64,000 bases of DNA from assembly GCA_964559835.1 (NCBI GenBank), contig CAZLJE010000004.1:1-64000 (forward strand), given 5' to 3'. Made by a program: the position numbers and the translations under genes. The first letter of the stretch is position 1; the number at the start of each line of letters is the position of its first letter. Of the stretch, positions 1 to 7,351 are shown piece by piece. The notes beneath the pieces are model-generated. The model ran no database searches, was not told the origin of the DNA, and saw only the letters and a program-made list of their open reading frames with translations. The stretch comes from DAISJI01 sp964559835 (GTDB lineage Bacteria; Acidobacteriota; Terriglobia; Terriglobales; Acidobacteriaceae).

Positions 1-1576
1 GGTTGGTGATGGTGAACGTCCCGCCGGCGACTTCATCGGGCTTCAGCTTCTTGGAACGCGCGCGCTCGGCCAGGTCGAGCACGGCGCGCTGGATGCCGAG
101 GAAATTCAGCTCTTCGGCGTTTTTGATCACCGGGACGATCAGTCCCCAATCGAGCGCGACGGCGATGCCGAGGTTCACGTTGCGGTGATAGCGAATGTTG
201 TCGCCCTCGACCGACGCGTTGATGATCGGGTACGGCCGCATCGCTTCGATCGCGGCGCGGCAGAAGAATGGCATCATCGTCAGGCGCGTGCCGGTGCGGC
301 GCTCGAAATCGTTTTTCGCCTTCTGACGCACGGCGATCACGCGCGACATGTCGACCTTGAAGACCGAGTGCACGTGCGCCGAGGTACGCTTCGATTCGAC
401 CATGCGTTCGGCGATCTTCTTGCGCATGGCCGACATCGGCACGACTTCGCCCGGAACTTCCATCGCGCCACGCTGTACGGCCGGCGCCTGTACGGGCTGT
501 GCGGGGACGGCAGCGCCAGTCTGGTAGGCCGGCATCTGGGCTGCGGGCTGCGCGCTTGCCGCGGGTGCATAGACGGGCTGCGTGGTCGCCGGACCGGTGG
601 TGCTCGCCGCCGCTGCGGGACGCTGCTGCGGCGTGCCGCGCGCGTCAATGAATTTCAAGATGTCTTCCTTGGTGACGCGTCCACCCATGCCGGTGCCACG
701 AACCTGCGCCACATTGACGCCATGGTCTTTCGCGATCTTGCGAACGAGCGGCGACGAACGCACGCGTTCACCCTCTTCTTCGGTGTGCGGGAATTCGATG
801 ACCTCGTGCGGCTGCTGATCGGGTTGGGGAGGCTGCGTCGAAGCGGGAGCAACGCTCGCGGGCGGAGGAGTCGCCGGTTGCGCCTGCGGTTGAGGCGTGG
901 GTTTCGGCGGAGCCGCGCCGGCTGCGCCTGTACCGCCTATGACCGCAACGACGGAGTTGACCTTCACCGTCTCGCCGGACTGGGCGCGGATCTCGCTCAA
1001 CACTCCGGAGGCGGGAGATGGAATTTCAGCATCGACCTTGTCGGTCGAGATCTCGAACAGCGGCTCGTCGCGGCGGACCTGCTCGCCCGGCTGTTTGAGC
1101 CACTTCGTGATGGTGCCCTCGAAGATCGATTCGCCCATCTGCGGCATGACGACTTCTGTACGGGCGCCACCATCGGCTTGCGCCGACGGAGCGGGCGGTT
1201 GCGAAGGCGCGGCTTGTGCTGCGGGCGCCGGAATCTTCGCGGGGCCGTCGGTGGAAGCGGCGCTGGTCGCGGCGGGAGCGGGCTGTGCGGGAGTGGCAGG
1301 GACCGGGATCGCGGGCGATTCGGTCTGCGCGGCCGCGCCGTCACGATCGAGCACCGCGACGACAGTGTTGACCTTCACGGTCTCGCCTTCCTTGTGCTTG
1401 ATCTCGCGCAGCACACCGCTGTCGGGGGCGGGGATCTCGGCGTCCACTTTGTCGGTGGAGATCTCGAACAGGGGTTCGTCGCGGCGGACGATGTCGCCGG
1501 GCTTCTTCAACCACTTGGTGATCGTGCCTTCAAAGATCGATTCGCCCATCTGGGGCATGACTACGTCGGTCGGCAT
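1..1576 (-). CDS. Dihydrolipoamide acyltransferase (E2), C-terminus cut by window edge
   Basis: Core acyltransferase of a 2-oxoacid dehydrogenase complex, which moves the acyl group from lipoyl-lysine to CoA. From the ATG at 1576 the protein starts MPTDVVMPQMGESIFEGT. It has two lipoyl domains, each with the lipoylation motif EISTDKVDAEIP, joined by Ala/Pro-rich linkers. A peripheral-subunit-binding domain follows (RSSPLVRKIAKDHGV then GTGMGGRVTKEDI), and then the start of the catalytic domain (PMSAMRKKIAERM). The catalytic His-Asp region is beyond the window. E1 beta and E1 alpha lie just upstream on the same strand, and lipB and lpdA beyond them, so all parts of one complex are clustered. 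The substrate (pyruvate, 2-oxoglutarate or branched-chain 2-oxoacid) cannot be fixed from this sequence. Confidence 0.93.
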   Translation of the reverse strand, partial: MPTDVVMPQMGESIFEGTITKWLKKPGDIVRRDEPLFEISTDKVDAEIPAPDSGVLREIKHKEGETVKVNTVVAVLDRDGAAAQTESPAIPVPATPAQPAPAATSAASTDGPAKIPAPAAQAAPSQPPAPSAQADGGARTEVVMPQMGESIFEGTITKWLKQPGEQVRRDEPLFEISTDKVDAEIPSPASGVLSEIRAQSGETVKVNSVVAVIGGTGAAGAAPPKPTPQPQAQPATPPPASVAPASTQPPQPDQQPHEVIEFPHTEEEGERVRSSPLVRKIAKDHGVNVAQVRGTGMGGRVTKEDILKFIDARGTPQQRPAAAASTTGPATTQPVYAPAASAQPAAQMPAYQTGAAVPAQPVQAPAVQRGAMEVPGEVVPMSAMRKKIAERMVESKRTSAHVHSVFKVDMSRVIAVRQKAKNDFERRTGTRLTMMPFFCRAAIEAMRPYPIINASVEGDNIRYHRNVNLGIAVALDWGLIVPVIKNAEELNFLGIQRAVLDLAERARSKKLKPDEVAGGTFTITN

Positions 1577-1717
1577 GAGAATCCTTTCAAAGAGAGCAGC
1601 ACAGAGCGGACGGGCACCCCACCCGCAAACAAATCATTATAAATACCGGAGCGCGATCGTGACGAGTGCGGGCCAGTATGTCAGTTCGGCCGATGCCGCA
1701 ACTACTGAAAAACTGAT

Positions 1718-1996
1718 CTACTCTTCAGGAGATTCGTCTTCCTCGAGCGGGGATTCAGATTCCAGCATGGCGAGTGCCTCCTCGGCATCGGCTTCGCGTA
1801 CCTGGAGCTCGATGTAGTGCGCGCCGAAGAAGCCGTGGATGTGTCCGGTCAGGCGTAATGCATGCTCGTTGCGGCCGAAGCACTCGATGCCGGCTGATTC
1901 CAGCCGCGTGCGCGCCAGCAGGAACTCGGCGTCGTTGTGGAAGCGCGCGATGGTGACCAGGCGCTCATCGTCGGGATGGTTTACGCGCCAAAGCAT
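1718..1996 (-). CDS. DUF2007-type small protein
   Basis: A 92-residue acidic protein with the pattern of the DUF2007 (putative signal-transducing) family: an N-terminal segment VTIARFHNDAEFLLARTRLESAGIE resembling the usual 'hydrophobic strand, helix, GIE' start, then LQVREADAEEALAML. The C-terminus is very acidic (SPLEEDESPEE). It sits 50 bases after the E1 beta stop and 141 bases before the E2 start on the same strand, so it is probably co-transcribed with the dehydrogenase genes. No catalytic motif, signal peptide or membrane segment is visible. DUF2007 proteins have no established reaction; a regulatory or binding role is only inference from position. Confidence 0.75.
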   Translation of the reverse strand: MLWRVNHPDDERLVTIARFHNDAEFLLARTRLESAGIECFGRNEHALRLTGHIHGFFGAHYIELQVREADAEEALAMLESESPLEEDESPEE

Positions 1997-2046
1997 AGGT
2001 CCTTCGTCGGACTCACGTCCTCCTCAGGATGACACCCGGTAGAGTT

Positions 2047-3021
2047 TCAGTACGCCACCAGCCGCTTCGCCTCGCGTACGACATCCCCAACGTTCGGCAG
2101 GAACCATTCTTCGAGCGGTGGAGAGAATGGGACCGGAGAATCCTTTGACGTGATGCGGACGATGGGCGCGTCGAGGTAGTCGAATGCCTCTTCGTTGATG
2201 ATGGCCGCGACCTCGCCGGCGATGCCGCCGGTGCGCACGTCTTCATGCAGGATGATCACGCGATTGGTCTTCTTCACCGTGTCGGCGATGCCTTGGCGAT
2301 CGAGAGGCAGGAGGGTGCGAAGGTCGATCACTTCGAGTTCGATCCCCTCTTTCGCCAGGGCATCCGCGGCTTCGAGCGCGGTGTGCACCATTGCGGCGTA
2401 GGTGATCACCGAAACGTGACGGCCTTCGCGGGCGACGCGCGCCTTCCCGAGCGGAACGGTGTAGTCGCCGGCCGGGAGATCTTCCTTGATCCGCCGATAG
2501 AGGAACTTGTGCTCGAAGAAGACCACGGGGTTGTTGTCGCGAATCGCTGACTTGATCAGGCCCTTCGCATCGTAGGCGGTCGCCGGACAGACCACCTTCA
2601 GTCCCGGCGTGTGCACGAAGTACGCCTCGGGATTTTGCGAGTGAAACGGGCCGCCGTGGACGTTGCCGCCGCTCGGTCCGCGCAGCACGAGTGGCGCCGG
2701 CGCGCCCCAGCGGAAATGCGCCTTGGCGACCATGTTGACGATCTGGTTGAAGGCGCAGCCGATGAAATCCATGAACTGGAATTCGGCGACCGGGCGCATG
2801 CCGGTGAGCGACGCGCCGAACGCCGCGCCGACGATGGCCGACTCGGCGATGGGCGTGTCGATGATGCGCTCGGGTCCGAAGCGGTGGACGAAGCCGTCGG
2901 TGACCTTGAAGGCGCCGCCGTAGATGCCGATGTCCTCGCCGATGCAGAAGACCGCCGGGTCGCGCTCCATCTCTTCCCAGAGTCCCTGGCGGATGGCTTC
3001 GAGATATGTGGTTTCAGGCAT
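2047..3021 (-). CDS. 2-oxoacid dehydrogenase E1 component, beta subunit
   Basis: Beta subunit of the thiamine-diphosphate E1 decarboxylase, 324 residues, the normal length for the PdhB/BkdA2 family. Visible family marks are the N-terminal EAIRQGLWEEMERDPAVF, GEDIGIYGGAF, the TPP-contacting Glu in DTPIAESAIVG, the QFMDFI segment and the C-terminal transketolase-type domain (VITYAAMVHTALEAAD, EVIDLRTLLPLD). The E1 alpha gene ends 9 bases upstream, so the two are a tight pair. The pairing with a lipoyl E2 downstream supports assembly into one complex. Whether it acts on pyruvate or branched-chain 2-oxoacids is not decided by sequence alone. Confidence 0.93.
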   Translation of the reverse strand: MPETTYLEAIRQGLWEEMERDPAVFCIGEDIGIYGGAFKVTDGFVHRFGPERIIDTPIAESAIVGAAFGASLTGMRPVAEFQFMDFIGCAFNQIVNMVAKAHFRWGAPAPLVLRGPSGGNVHGGPFHSQNPEAYFVHTPGLKVVCPATAYDAKGLIKSAIRDNNPVVFFEHKFLYRRIKEDLPAGDYTVPLGKARVAREGRHVSVITYAAMVHTALEAADALAKEGIELEVIDLRTLLPLDRQGIADTVKKTNRVIILHEDVRTGGIAGEVAAIINEEAFDYLDAPIVRITSKDSPVPFSPPLEEWFLPNVGDVVREAKRLVAY

Positions 3022-3030
3022 AGCTCTGAG

Positions 3031-4299
3031 TCATTTCAAGTGTACCGCCGCTTCCTGCTGCTTGAGGCCCGCGTCCCTGTGTTCGTTCGGATAACGCGGC
3101 ACATCATACGTCGGCTTGATCTCGTGGCAATCGTCGCACCAGTTATCCAGTGGTGTTGACGCGGGATCGGGCATCGGCGAGTTCACAGCGAAGTCGCGGT
3201 CGCGCTCCAGTTCGGCCTCGACGCCGGCGATCAGCTTTTCATTGTCCGCAGCCGTGAGCCACTTCTTCACGTTGACCAGGTTGTTCTCGAAGCGGGCGAT
3301 GGGGTCGCGTCGCGTCCAGTAGTCAAACAGCGGACGCGGCACGTACTGCGCAGCATCGTGGATGGCGTGGCCCTTCATGCGCATCATCTTCGCCTCGATC
3401 AGCGTCGGGCCTTCGCCGCGGCGGGCGCGCTCGCAGGCTTCATGCGCCGCGTCGTAGACCTGGCAGGCATCGGTGCCGTCGACGATGATGCCCGGGATGC
3501 CGTAGGCAATCGCGCGCTCCGCGAGGTCTTTGCAGCGGAACTGCTCGTCGGTGGGCGTGGAATACGCCCAAATGTTGTTTTCGACGAACAGCACCAGCCC
3601 GAGCTTCTGCACGGCAGCGAAGTTCAGACCTTCGTAGGTCACGCCGGTGGACTGCCCACCGTCGCCGATCCACGTCATAACGGCAATGTTACGCCCTTGC
3701 AGACGCGCGCCCAGCGCGACGCCGCTGAGCACGGGGATCAGATCACCTAGGGTCGAGATCGGAGCAACGACGTGCCGTTCCTTGATGTCGCCGAAATGCG
3801 AGCTGGCGTCCTTGCCGAACGTGGGCGAGCCGGCCTTCGCCATGTACTGCATCATGATGTCGCGCGCGGAGAATCCCTTGACGAGCAGCGCGCCCTGGTT
3901 GCGGATCATCGGGCCGAGCCACTCCTCCTTGCGCAATGCCATCGCCGACGCGCACGAGCACGCCTCCTGTCCGAGGCCGAAGTAAACGCCACCAACGACC
4001 TTGCCCTGCTTGTACAAATTCTCGAGCGCCGTCTCCATACGGCGGTTGAGGAGCATCCAGCGGTAGAGCGCGATGTGCTGGTCTTTATCCAGGTACTTCG
4101 ATTCGCGAATGGGCGGCGCGGGCGCGGAGAGGTCGCCGTGCACGACGTACTTGACGTTCTCACCCTCGCGCACCTGCTCGATGCGGAACTCGGGCCGCTC
4201 GGCGCGCCAGTCAGGGATGTCGTAGGTGCGCTGCTGGGGCGGCGCTGCTTGCGGCTTACGACCATTGTTGCCGGATTTCGGGGCAGACTTCTTTGCCAT
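3031..4299 (-). CDS. 2-oxoacid dehydrogenase E1 component, alpha subunit
   Basis: Alpha subunit of the E1 heterotetramer, 422 residues. The thiamine-diphosphate motif is clear: GDGGQSTGVTYEGLNF followed by the closing NN in LFVENNIWAYS. The mobile phosphorylation-loop region MRMKGHAIHDAAQYV is also present. The first 40 residues are a Lys/Pro/Gln-rich tail with no fold signal, longer than in PdhA and more like the branched-chain E1 alpha group. The start at 4299 gives MAKKSAPKSGNNG; the Shine-Dalgarno in front is weak. It is followed 9 bases later by E1 beta. The preceding 340 bases hold a tRNA-like gene on the other strand, so this gene probably begins its own transcript. Confidence 0.93.
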   Translation of the reverse strand: MAKKSAPKSGNNGRKPQAAPPQQRTYDIPDWRAERPEFRIEQVREGENVKYVVHGDLSAPAPPIRESKYLDKDQHIALYRWMLLNRRMETALENLYKQGKVVGGVYFGLGQEACSCASAMALRKEEWLGPMIRNQGALLVKGFSARDIMMQYMAKAGSPTFGKDASSHFGDIKERHVVAPISTLGDLIPVLSGVALGARLQGRNIAVMTWIGDGGQSTGVTYEGLNFAAVQKLGLVLFVENNIWAYSTPTDEQFRCKDLAERAIAYGIPGIIVDGTDACQVYDAAHEACERARRGEGPTLIEAKMMRMKGHAIHDAAQYVPRPLFDYWTRRDPIARFENNLVNVKKWLTAADNEKLIAGVEAELERDRDFAVNSPMPDPASTPLDNWCDDCHEIKPTYDVPRYPNEHRDAGLKQQEAAVHLK

Positions 4300-4423
4300 A
4301 GCTCAGGCGGACATTATTACAGGACGGTGCCTAAGTGGGAAATCGTCACAATCAGAAGTGATGGGCAGCACGGCATCGATACGTCCGCCAGACGTAGTGT
4401 GACGCGCAGCGGACCAAACGTCT

Positions 4424-4510
4424 GGAGGGTATTGCCAGTGGGTACTGGACGCGGTCCGTCAAACCGTCGAGTGGCTATCAGCCACTGCAGTTCAACTCTG
4501 CTGCCCTCCG
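4424..4510 (+). tRNA. tRNA-like gene with 8-bp acceptor, 4-bp T stem and long variable arm
   Basis: A full cloverleaf can be drawn. Acceptor GGAGGGTA (4424-4431) pairs with TGCCCTCC (4502-4509) over 8 bp, with G at the discriminator position 4510. The D arm is CCAGT-GGGT-ACTGG (4435-4448, 5 bp, 4-base loop). The anticodon arm is GCGGT-CCGTCAA-ACCGT (4451-4467). The variable arm is AGTGGCT-ATC-AGCCACT (4470-4486, 7 bp). The T arm is GCAG-TTCAACT-CTGC (4487-4501), whose loop fits TTCRANY exactly. No CCA is encoded. Eight acceptor and four T-stem pairs, a 4-base D loop and a long variable arm recall tRNA-Sec and the 8/4 allo-tRNAs rather than a standard Ser or Leu tRNA. By canonical numbering the anticodon is GUC, but position 33 is C, and a UCA triplet lies one base off register. 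Confidence 0.6.
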
Positions 4511-4592
4511 TACCCCCGACGGTAATGTTGACTTCGATGCCGTAGAGTCGTACGTTATTAAGTGACGGACCGCGTAGGTATCCATTAGGTTG

Positions 4593-4630
4593 AAAAGCCC
4601 CGGAGTGATGAGCCGGGGCTTTTCTCTTTT
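4593..4630. terminator. Bidirectional rho-independent terminator
   Basis: AGCCCCGG (4596-4603) and CCGGGGCT (4613-4620) form an 8-bp stem with a 9-base loop, flanked by AAAA on the left and TTTTCTCTTTT on the right. It can end the plus-strand tRNA-like transcript and, in the other direction, the lipB transcript. Confidence 0.8.
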
Positions 4631-4646
4631 CGCGAACGGTCGGAAC

Positions 4647-4829
4647 CTACTTCTTGGTTTTGGGCGGCTCCGGCTGGTCATTGTCACCGAATAATTCGCC
4701 GAGCCTCCACGACACGGCGTTATAGCAGTGTAATTGCGAGGCGGCGCCGTGGTCGGGGCGCTGCAATGCTTTCCCGCTGCTTTCGTCTGCGGGTTTCTCG
4801 TTCTTCGTTCTTACTTCGTCAGTCTTCAT
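4647..4829 (-). CDS. Small hydrophilic ORF after lipB
   Basis: A 60-codon frame starting 6 bases after the lipB stop on the same strand, with GAGG four bases before its ATG. The product is Lys/Glu/Asp-rich and ends in PKTKK; no domain, membrane segment or known family is recognised. The terminator at 4593-4630 follows directly, so the frame would be the last gene of the lpdA-lipB transcript. It could equally be untranslated 3' sequence. Support is limited to spacing and ribosome-binding site. Confidence 0.35.
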   Translation of the reverse strand: MKTDEVRTKNEKPADESSGKALQRPDHGAASQLHCYNAVSWRLGELFGDNDQPEPPKTKK

Positions 4830-4835
4830 TGTTCC

Positions 4836-5642
4836 TCACGCCCAGAAGGTCTCATCTTCCCGCCGCCGCAGTTCTTCCGGTGGGCGGTTGGGGACACCGA
4901 CGGTTCGGCCCATCAGGGCATCGAGCGTGTCCACCCAGACGATCTGAGAGTTGAATACACGGCCGAAGTGCGCCGTCAGCTTATGCGCGAGGTCGTCGAG
5001 ATCGGGGGCGCTGCCGGTCTCTTTCTCGATCGACGTCACGGGCTTGGTCGCAATGCCGCACGGCACAATCAGCGGGAAATACTCGAGCGGCTCGTTCGTG
5101 ACGTTCAGGGCGAACCCGTGTGACGTCACGCCGCGCGAGATGTGCACGCCGATGGCAGCGATCTTGCCCTGCTGGTGGCCCACCCTAGCTTCTTTTGCCG
5201 GGGTGGGAACCTGCGTCCACACGCCGGTCATCCCCGGCACGCGCTCAGTGGGGATTTTGTAATCGAGGCAGGTGCGGATCAGGGCCTCTTCCATGCGGCG
5301 GACGAACTCGACTGCGCCGAGCGTCTTTCGTTGGCCTTTATCGTCGGTGAAGCTGCGCAGGTCGAAGATGGGATAACCGACAAGCTGTCCGGGGCCGTGA
5401 AAGGTCACATCGCCGCCGCGGTCGCATTCGAAGAGTTCGACACCTCGTTCGTGCAGGAATTCATCCGACGCAAGGACGTTCTCACGCTTCGCATTTCGTC
5501 CAAGCGTGATGACCGGTGTGTGCTCGAGTAGAAGCAGCGTGTTGCCGATTTCGTCGCGCTTGCGCAGATCGACCAGAGTCTGCTGCAAACGCAGGCCGGT
5601 GGGGTAGTCAACGCGGCCGAGTTGGACGACAGAGATGATCAC
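4836..5642 (-). CDS. lipB: Lipoyl(octanoyl) transferase LipB
   Basis: Transfers octanoyl from octanoyl-ACP to the lipoyl domains of E2-type proteins, the first step of endogenous lipoate attachment. Family motifs seen: LLEHTPVITLGR, the ECDRGGDVTFHGPGQ active-site loop, KIAAIGVHISRGVTSHGFALNV with the lipidation-site Lys, and PCGI for the catalytic Cys. The GTG at 5642 was chosen because AAGG lies six bases ahead and the product then starts VIISVVQLGRVDY; a longer frame from GTG 5657 begins inside the decamer repeat. Residues about 145-157 (PTPAKEARVGHQQ), just before KIAAIGV, are encoded by a palindromic element at 5179-5207 and look like an in-frame insertion in a surface loop. Its neighbours encode the E2 substrate and E3 partner. 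Confidence 0.93.
   Translation of the reverse strand: MIISVVQLGRVDYPTGLRLQQTLVDLRKRDEIGNTLLLLEHTPVITLGRNAKRENVLASDEFLHERGVELFECDRGGDVTFHGPGQLVGYPIFDLRSFTDDKGQRKTLGAVEFVRRMEEALIRTCLDYKIPTERVPGMTGVWTQVPTPAKEARVGHQQGKIAAIGVHISRGVTSHGFALNVTNEPLEYFPLIVPCGIATKPVTSIEKETGSAPDLDDLAHKLTAHFGRVFNSQIVWVDTLDALMGRTVGVPNRPPEELRRREDETFWA
5179..5207. repeat. CCCAC/GTGGG hairpin element, copy A (inside lipB)
   Basis: CCCACCCTAGC (5179-5189), a 7-base loop TTCTTTT and GCCGGGGTGGG (5197-5207) give 10 pairs of 11. The flanks (GGTGG before, GAAC after) resemble the other three copies at 41785, 51392 and 62943. It is translated as part of LipB. Confidence 0.75.
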
Positions 5643-5653
5643 AGAAAACCTTG

Positions 5654-5720
5654 CCACGGATTTTCACGGATGAACACAGATCAAAGCGATGTATCCGTGG
5701 TGATCCGTGCAAATCCGTGG
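5654..5720. repeat. Decamer inverted tandem repeat between lipB and lpdA
   Basis: Left array of three 10-base units (CCACGGATTT, TCACGGATGA, ACACAGATCA), spacer AAGCGAT, then three complementary units (GTATCCGTGG, TGATCCGTGC, AAATCCGTGG). The arms can pair over about 30 bases. It fills the gap in front of lipB. Confidence 0.8.
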
Positions 5721-5727
5721 CTGATTC

Positions 5728-7158
5728 CTAGAAGTTAATTGCCATTCCCTCCACGCTCTCCACCGCATCCAGCATGGCCTCGGCGAGGGTCGGGTGCGAG
5801 TGGACGATGTACATCAGGTCCTCGACCGTCGCTTCCATCTCGATCGCGGCCGTGGCTTCGGCGATCAACTCGGTCGCCTGCGGCCCGATGATGTGCACGC
5901 CCAGGATCTCGCCATACTGCGCGTCGCTGACGACCTTGATAAAGCCCTCGTGCGAACCGACAATGCTTGCCCGGGAGTTGGCGCTGAAGGGGAACTTGCC
6001 GATCTTCACCTTCTTCCCCTGCTCCTTCGCCTTTGCCTCCGTCAGCCCTACGCTGCCGATCTCCGGATGCGTGTAGGTCGCAGCGGGCACGCGCACGGAA
6101 GTCATTTTCCTGGTAGGACGGCCGGCAATGTGGGCCATCGCGATCTTTCCTTCGATGAAGGCCGCGTGCGCGAGTTGCGGGTAGCCGGCCACGATGTCGC
6201 CCATGGCGTAGACGCCCGGCTCCTCCGTCTCGAGCCATTCATTGACCTTGATGAACCCTCGTTCGGGCTTGATCTTCGTTTTTTCCAGGCCAATGTTCTC
6301 GGTGCGTGGTTTGCGTCCGACGGCGATCAGAATTTTTTCGGCAGATACCGTTTGTGACTTGCCGTCGGCATCGAACGTCACGGTCACGCCGTCTTTCGCC
6401 TTTTCGATATTCTTCACCGACGCGCTCGCGAAGGTCTTTATACCGCGCTTGCGGAACGACCGCTCGAGTTCCTTGGAAACGTCCTCGTCTTCCAGCGGCA
6501 CGATGCGGGGCAGCATTTCGAGAACCGTGCAATCGGTGCCGAACGAGTTGTAGATGGACGCGAACTCGCTGCCTACGGCGCCGCATCCGACGATCACCAG
6601 CGATTTCGGGATGGCCGGCAGGCTGAGAATCTCGATGTTCGTCAGCACCTCCGGGCTGGGTTCCAGACCTGGCAGCATGCGCGCCTCGGAACCGGTGGCG
6701 ATCAGGACATTCTTCGCCTGTACGGTGCTGGTTTTGCCGCCGTCACTTACTTCGACGGTGTGAATCCCGCTTTTAGCCGGGCCTGTGAGCTTGCCGTAGC
6801 CGCGGATGGTCTCGACCTTGTTCTTGCGCATCAGGAACTCGAGACCCTTGGTGTGCTTGGTGACGATCTTGTTCTTCCGGTCCTGGATGGCCGTCCAGTT
6901 CAGCTTGGGCGAACCAAGGTCGTCGATGCCGAACTCCTTCGCCTGTTTCAGGTGGTCCCATATCTCGGCATTGAACAGCAACGCCTTGGTCGGGATGCAG
7001 CCGACGTGCAGACACGTGCCGCCGAGCTGGCTATCTTTTTCGATGAGCGCGACTTTCAGTCCGAACTGCCCGCCGCGAATGGCAGCGGTATATCCGGCCG
7101 GGCCGCTGCCGATGATGACAACGTCATAGATCTTGTCTGGCAAAAGCGTGCTCCCCAC
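5728..7158 (-). CDS. lpdA: Dihydrolipoyl dehydrogenase (E3)
   Basis: FAD enzyme that reoxidises dihydrolipoyl groups of E2 with NAD+. At 476 residues it has the usual family length. Visible are the FAD-binding GSGPAGYTAA near the N-terminus, the redox disulfide GGTCLHVGCIPTK, the NAD-binding GCGAVGSEFASIY, the second FAD motif ITENIG/YAMGDI region (GVYAMGDIV) and the C-terminal base HSHPTLAEA. The GTG at 7158 puts the FAD motif about 16 residues from the N-terminus, as expected. It is the first gene of a likely lpdA-lipB unit that supplies E3 and lipoylation for the downstream E1/E2 genes. Confidence 0.96.
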   Translation of the reverse strand: MGSTLLPDKIYDVVIIGSGPAGYTAAIRGGQFGLKVALIEKDSQLGGTCLHVGCIPTKALLFNAEIWDHLKQAKEFGIDDLGSPKLNWTAIQDRKNKIVTKHTKGLEFLMRKNKVETIRGYGKLTGPAKSGIHTVEVSDGGKTSTVQAKNVLIATGSEARMLPGLEPSPEVLTNIEILSLPAIPKSLVIVGCGAVGSEFASIYNSFGTDCTVLEMLPRIVPLEDEDVSKELERSFRKRGIKTFASASVKNIEKAKDGVTVTFDADGKSQTVSAEKILIAVGRKPRTENIGLEKTKIKPERGFIKVNEWLETEEPGVYAMGDIVAGYPQLAHAAFIEGKIAMAHIAGRPTRKMTSVRVPAATYTHPEIGSVGLTEAKAKEQGKKVKIGKFPFSANSRASIVGSHEGFIKVVSDAQYGEILGVHIIGPQATELIAEATAAIEMEATVEDLMYIVHSHPTLAEAMLDAVESVEGMAINF

Positions 7159-7226
7159 TAGTGCGATTTTCGTGAGTACCCAAACTAGTGATTCTACTAG
7201 AGGAGGAAAGGATTCGGGGAGAAGCA

Positions 7227-7347
7227 GTGGTCAGTAATCAGTGCTCAGTAATCAGGAGGTGAACCCCGAAGTCAAAGCATGTGGGCTATGACGTGTGCGG
7301 CTTTGTCATGACAACAGCCGGCCACTGACCACTGACCACCGATCACT
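7227..7347. repeat. Heptamer inverted tandem repeat upstream of lpdA
   Basis: Left array GTGGTCA, GTAATCA, GTGCTCA, GTAATCA (7227-7254) and right array TGACCAC, TGACCAC, CGATCAC (7326-7346), the complementary heptamer, with about 70 bases between. Same unit as the elements at 24677, 44519 and 52115. Confidence 0.8.
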
Positions 7348-7351
7348 CGCG

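Noticed and set aside
185..1642. 485-codon plus-strand frame over E2
   Set aside because: Arg/Gly-rich antisense product; the lipoyl domains lie on the minus strand.
4424..4510. Canonical tRNA-Sec (selC)
   Set aside because: The T stem has 4 rather than 5 pairs and UCA is not at positions 34-36, so I call it tRNA-like rather than selC.
4478..4687. 69-codon minus-strand frame
   Set aside because: Runs through the terminator and the tRNA-like gene; low-complexity Arg/Ser start and no ribosome-binding site.
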